Positions 60,661 through 64,000 of a DNA stretch of 64,000 nt are shown in pieces. The stretch lies in NCBI GenBank assembly GCA_009103225.1, contig RHPI01002262.1, forward strand, positions 705,382-769,381, in the 5' to 3' direction. How positions within the stretch are numbered: position 1 is the first letter of the stretch; every line of letters begins with the position of its first letter. The position numbers and the translations under genes were made by a program. The notes below the pieces were generated by a model, which was not told the DNA's origin, searched no databases, and was given only the letters and a program-made list of their open reading frames with translations. This DNA comes from Chlorokybus atmophyticus. Taxonomy: Eukaryota > Streptophyta > Chlorokybophyceae > Chlorokybales > Chlorokybaceae.

Positions 60661-63255
60661 TCAAGCTCGCTGCGTCTGGCGCATTGATGTGCTCTCAAAG
60701 ATCCCATCCGCATTGCCGACCTCAAAGCCATCCCGCCGATGTCTCTCTGCAACCTGCAATGTATCCATGCATAGACTCATTGCAACTTCAACACGGTTAC
60801 AAGTCTGCACGGGACGACAGTCATATAAACCCACCTCTTTGAACGGTAGTGAAGCATACTGAGGCAGGACATCCCTCTCAGCAAACTCAATGTATGAGCC
60901 CGCAACCGTTTGAAGCTCATCCTGCTCTCCATCTTGTGAAGCAAAAGCATACTGGAACGTGTCCGCAACCGTGGAACTTTGCCGCAACGCCCCATCCGGA
61001 CTCACTGCGACACACATGGGTGTGTATAACAGGCACATACACACGTACATGTGGTTATGTGGACAATGCGCGCATATGCATGCTGCTACGCATGGCACCT
61101 CTCCCCAACACATTACCTTTCACAGTGCCGCCCTCATCATTGAGGCAGAAGCGCATGTCATCGACAACAAAAGCGTTGAGGTGGTCCAGTGTTGGGAGTG
61201 TGTGGAGGCTATGCGTGGACACTGTTGCGTGATTAAGAGCGTAACCGTTGACTAGAGTCCAAGCTGCATACTCGCTCTCACTGTGTAACACAGCATGACA
61301 ATATTAGCATGCCTTGCTTGATCAGTGTGACATCCTTAACAACACGTACGCGGCAAGGAGTTGGTAGTCTTGGTATGTTGGTTTGGGCCACGGTAGTGTG
61401 CCGAGGGCGCTTGCAAGGAGAGCATGACGCTGCACTGGACCGCTTGCGCTCAAGTACTTGCTTATCACTTCCTGCCATATACAACATCAAGTCACGCCAT
61501 ACAAGCACGCACAAATCCTCAAACAAAGCTCATACATGCAAGCAACTCAGTGCAGGCGCATGCACACACACAAACACAAGCACACACACAGGTGCGCGCG
61601 CACATGCACCTACAAGCTACTACACGCAACAACTCAACCACAACATAGAACCACACACACCTGTGCCTTTGAGCTGAGCTCCTCGACAGCAATCTCGCTC
61701 ACAAACACGCGGGGGAGCAGTGTCCCGAGCCCATCATCCTCCCGCCCGGCACCCTTCCCTGCAGTATTCTCCGCGGGCGGGGCATACCAGTACGCTCGCA
61801 GGCGCTTTTTCGGGAACTCCAGCCGGTCACGACGCCGGTAGCTCAGAGGTAACAACGCTGCCTCCAGAGCTTCAATGCCATATCCCTCAGCCTGTGCATT
61901 CGTGGTAAGACTGTCAAACAAGTGTACACACTTACGGGTGCACGCTTTTGTGCGTGCGTGCATGCGCATGCACGCACACACAAGTACTGCCTCCAGGGCC
62001 TCAATGCCATACCCTTCAACCTGGGTTGGGTACTGAAGTGTGCAAGCTTATGTCTGCACACTTGTGTGTGCATGCACCCCTGCACGCACATGTGTGCAAG
62101 TTCGTGTGTTCGTGCGTGTGTGTGTAAGCATGCATGCTTGTGTGTGCAGTTGTGTGCGTGTGAGCGTGTGCAGTGATTGTGCTTACCCCAAAGGTGCGGA
62201 AGGCAAAATGGTCGCATGGAGGTGGGGAGCCCTCAAGCTCTGTCAAGCGGTGAAGGATAGCGGCTGCAGTCGGGTTGCGGGCGAGGTACGGGCGGAGAAC
62301 AGCCGCCAGGATGGGCCGAAGCATTGGCGGCTGTGTTAACCGCAACAATCAGTGCATTTGTAGGTTGCCAAACAACCAAAGTGTCAAGCTCCCACACAAT
62401 CTGACTTTTCTAAGCAGGAGTCCAAGACTGAAGCACTACACGCCTCCTACAGAGTGTGTTCGTGCTTAATGCGTTGCACACGTTCTGCCACAAACAAACA
62501 ATAGTAAAAGCAACACACAGAATGCACACATACCGCATGCGGTGACTCGCTGTTGGCTTCGTGCACCGGTGCCATTTGGTTTGTGCTCGCAGCCATGGTG
62601 CTAGCTGCGCGAGGAGGCGTGGCCGACTTCTGTATTGATGCCTGGCGGATAGGAACCAGTGGTAACCAGCTGTGCTCTGCAAGGACAGGCATTGCGGATG
62701 TCAATGTTGTCGCAGTTGAGGCAGGATGTTTTGTACATTGCTGTGCACAACTTGTGCACAGCAATGTACAACAGCAGCGAGTTGCATTGAATGCAACTGT
62801 TGCAATGCGCGATATTCTACAATTACATCAAGAAGATGTGCGTCAAACGGGCTACCAACGGAATGCAAGTAGCATCATGGTTTGGCCACATGGACACGCA
62901 GCATGTCGCCGTCTGCTTCTGTACAAAGGCTCCTCTTTCACTGCATGGGACGTCAAGAAGAAGTTCACGGACTGCACTTTACTACACTTTCGTGGATGTG
63001 CATACACTTGAGAAACAAGCAAACCTCCCGGAAGCTGACACTATGTTTCAAATAAGGTCAGAACAGATGCCTGATACAGCAAACTTTGCAGGTCAACACA
63101 ATGCGAGCTTGTTGGTTGTGTCCGTAGCACAGCATACCTCTGCAAGCGAACCGTCCTGAACCCGGCCGCCGCAGCGACAAGAGGGAGCCTGCTCTCACCC
63201 CAGCTGCTGACAACCCCGGCGCCCTTATCAACCTCACCGCCGCCGCTGCCGCCAT
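60661..63255 (-). CDS. 2-oxoadipate dioxygenase/decarboxylase (DUF1338, HglS/FLO7 type), likely organellar
   Basis: Fe(II) enzyme that turns 2-oxoadipate into 2-hydroxyglutarate in lysine breakdown; the rice homologue FLO7 is plastidial. Exons on the - strand: 63255-63138, 62676-62534, 62330-62187, 61891-61661, 61471-61350, 61280-61117, 61004-60835, 60753-60661; 394 aa, phases agree. The N-terminus (MAAAAAVRLIRAPGLSAAGV, then RAGSLLSLRRP) is Arg/Ala/Ser-rich with no acidic residues, like a transit peptide. Active-site blocks are CDHFAFRTFG (metal His, with the substrate Arg four residues on), NGYALNHATVS (second His), GSYIEFAERD (metal Glu) and GFEVGNADGIFEST near the end. The metal-ligand assignment comes from the bacterial HglS family. 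Intron 62677-63137 carries a perfect 20-bp-arm hairpin, and the intron before exon 61891 has a duplicated exon start. Confidence 0.9.
61988..62020. repeat. Partial duplication of an exon start inside the preceding intron
   Basis: 33 bases here match 61859-61891, the first codons (EGYGIEALEA) of a DUF1338 exon, with about five differences. It retains a CAG acceptor, so it would give VEGYGIEALEAVL before running out of useful frame. Confidence 0.85.
62731..62771. repeat. Perfect intronic hairpin, 20-bp arms, 1-base loop
   Basis: ttgtacattgctgtgcacaa (62731-62750) is followed by one base and its exact complement (62752-62771), in intron 1 of the DUF1338 gene. Confidence 0.95.
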
Positions 63256-63770
63256 GTGCTCGACGTCATCCCTGTCGCCACAACTGAGCTTATCCACGTG
63301 GCATTGTGACTGCGAGCTGACGTGGCTATGACCACCAAACGACCTCAATCCGTGTTGGTGAATAAGGCTCGTCAATCACAACCAGTTCGGATCGCAAGTT
63401 TCCTCGAACCGGGTTGGGACATGGCCTTCGGCGTTACTAACTAACTGCTTGCATTGCGTATGCCACGTGGCAGCAGGCGGCGGCGGCGGCGGAGGGGTAG
63501 ATAAGAGCTGGTGGCTGCATAAGCTACCAATGAACACTGAAAGGATTGGTGTGCATATCGTTCTAGCTAGTGGAATGCTGCAATAACGGTTGCAAAGCAC
63601 TGGCATTGCTGGTAGCTACCTTGGGCAGTTGTTTACTGCGCAAGCTGCTCTGCTGCTAAGCTCTCCATGCTTGTGTAGCTTACCTGTGCATTTTAGCTGT
63701 GTACTACTTGCACAGCTGTTACAGGCTGGTAGAGGGTTATAAGTAGTAGCGCAGTGGTTAGGCTTGCAAG
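63256..63770. promoter_or_regulatory. Shared divergent upstream region, 515 bp
   Basis: Between the start codons of the DUF1338 dioxygenase (-) and the dynein chain (+). It contains a CGGCGG run at 63476-63495. A frame on the - strand stays open upstream of ATG 63255 to 63375, so a longer N-terminus is possible. Confidence 0.45.
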
Positions 63771-64000
63771 ATGGAGTTCTACTATATGTACACCAAGACT
63801 AGGAAGGAGTTTGGGAGGCATTGCGCTTTTCAGGAGGCTCCAGCTGAGGTACGCTGCGTGCGCAGTTGTTCCATGGTTGATTCTTTGCCAACAGTTCTAT
63901 TGATGTTGGCTGTCAAGCTTTCCCCCTTCCTTTGGATTGTTGCTGTACATGAACAGTTTGTGACTCCCTCCCCCTCCCCTCCCCCCCCAGGGGAGGGGGG
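63771..64000 (+). CDS. Axonemal outer-arm dynein intermediate chain (DNAI2/IC2 type), first exon
   Basis: WD-repeat subunit that anchors the outer dynein arm to the flagellar doublet. Only exon 1 (63771-63848, 26 codons) is in the window: MEFYYMYTKTRKEFGRHCAF then QEAPAE, ending at a GTACGC donor. This matches the conserved start of animal DNAI2 and Chlamydomonas IC2 (ME-hydrophobic-Y-x-Y, then RxxFG, then AE). The rest lies beyond the right edge; 63849-64000 is intron ending in a C-rich then GGGGAGGG stretch. The call rests on a short segment but a distinctive one, and implies a motile flagellum. Confidence 0.8.
   Translation, partial: MEFYYMYTKTRKEFGRHCAFQEAPAEVRCVRSCSMVDSLPTVLLMLAVKLSPFLWIVAVHEQFVTPSPSPPPPGEG

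Noticed and set aside
61836-61856. tRNA D-arm-like GTAGCTCAGAGGTAAC on the + strand
   Set aside because: It lies inside a DUF1338 coding exon and no acceptor stem, anticodon or T arm fits around it.

Overview
The window is nuclear DNA from a eukaryote, most likely a flagellated alga of the green lineage. I found eleven supported protein-coding genes, nearly all built from many short GT-AG introns; joining the exons preserves reading frame through every complete gene. Two genes are typical of plants and green algae: a PASTICCINO1-type FKBP-TPR protein, and a DUF1338 2-oxoadipate dioxygenase with a targeting-like leader. The first exon of an outer-arm dynein intermediate chain and a gamma-tubulin gene point to a cell with flagella. 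The species cannot be named from the sequence.

Layout, left to right. 1-1430: 3' part of a carnosine N-methyltransferase-like gene (+). 2474-5720: SLX1-like GIY-YIG nuclease (-), head-to-head with PAS1 (6064-10184, +). 10.2-18.6 kb has no gene; it holds foldback sequences, a cluster of TGCCAG/CTGGCA palindromes, and a truncated Helitron (about 13.89-17.15 kb) carrying 465-bp TA-flanked miniature elements. 18648-20579: gamma-tubulin (+), followed by a tentative small two-exon gene (20797-21954). 24395-30053: secreted 5'-nucleotidase with an HYR-like, Cys-rich C-terminal extension (-). 31.0-41.0 kb is a second transposon block: a decayed Rep-helicase Helitron, an adjacent GIY-YIG ORF, and a non-autonomous relative interrupted by an assembly gap.

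42.4-64 kb is gene-dense: sorting nexin (PX-BAR, -), WD40 protein (+), a rhodanese / dual-specificity phosphatase / FHA / RS-tail protein (-), a two-RRM plus RanBP2 zinc-finger RNA-binding protein (+), a C4C4 RING plus chromodomain protein (-), the DUF1338 dioxygenase (-), and the start of the dynein intermediate chain (+). Several neighbours are head-to-head over short shared promoters (5721-6063, 52398-52670, 63256-63770).

Points most worth a second look: the phosphatase-FHA-RS fusion; the RING-chromodomain protein; Helitron ends defined by comparing copies inside the window, with a changed HUH motif and a neighbouring GIY-YIG gene; and a recurring set of near-perfect short hairpins in introns, including a pair whose loop is inverted. 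All identifications rest on recognising protein motifs by eye; no database search was run.
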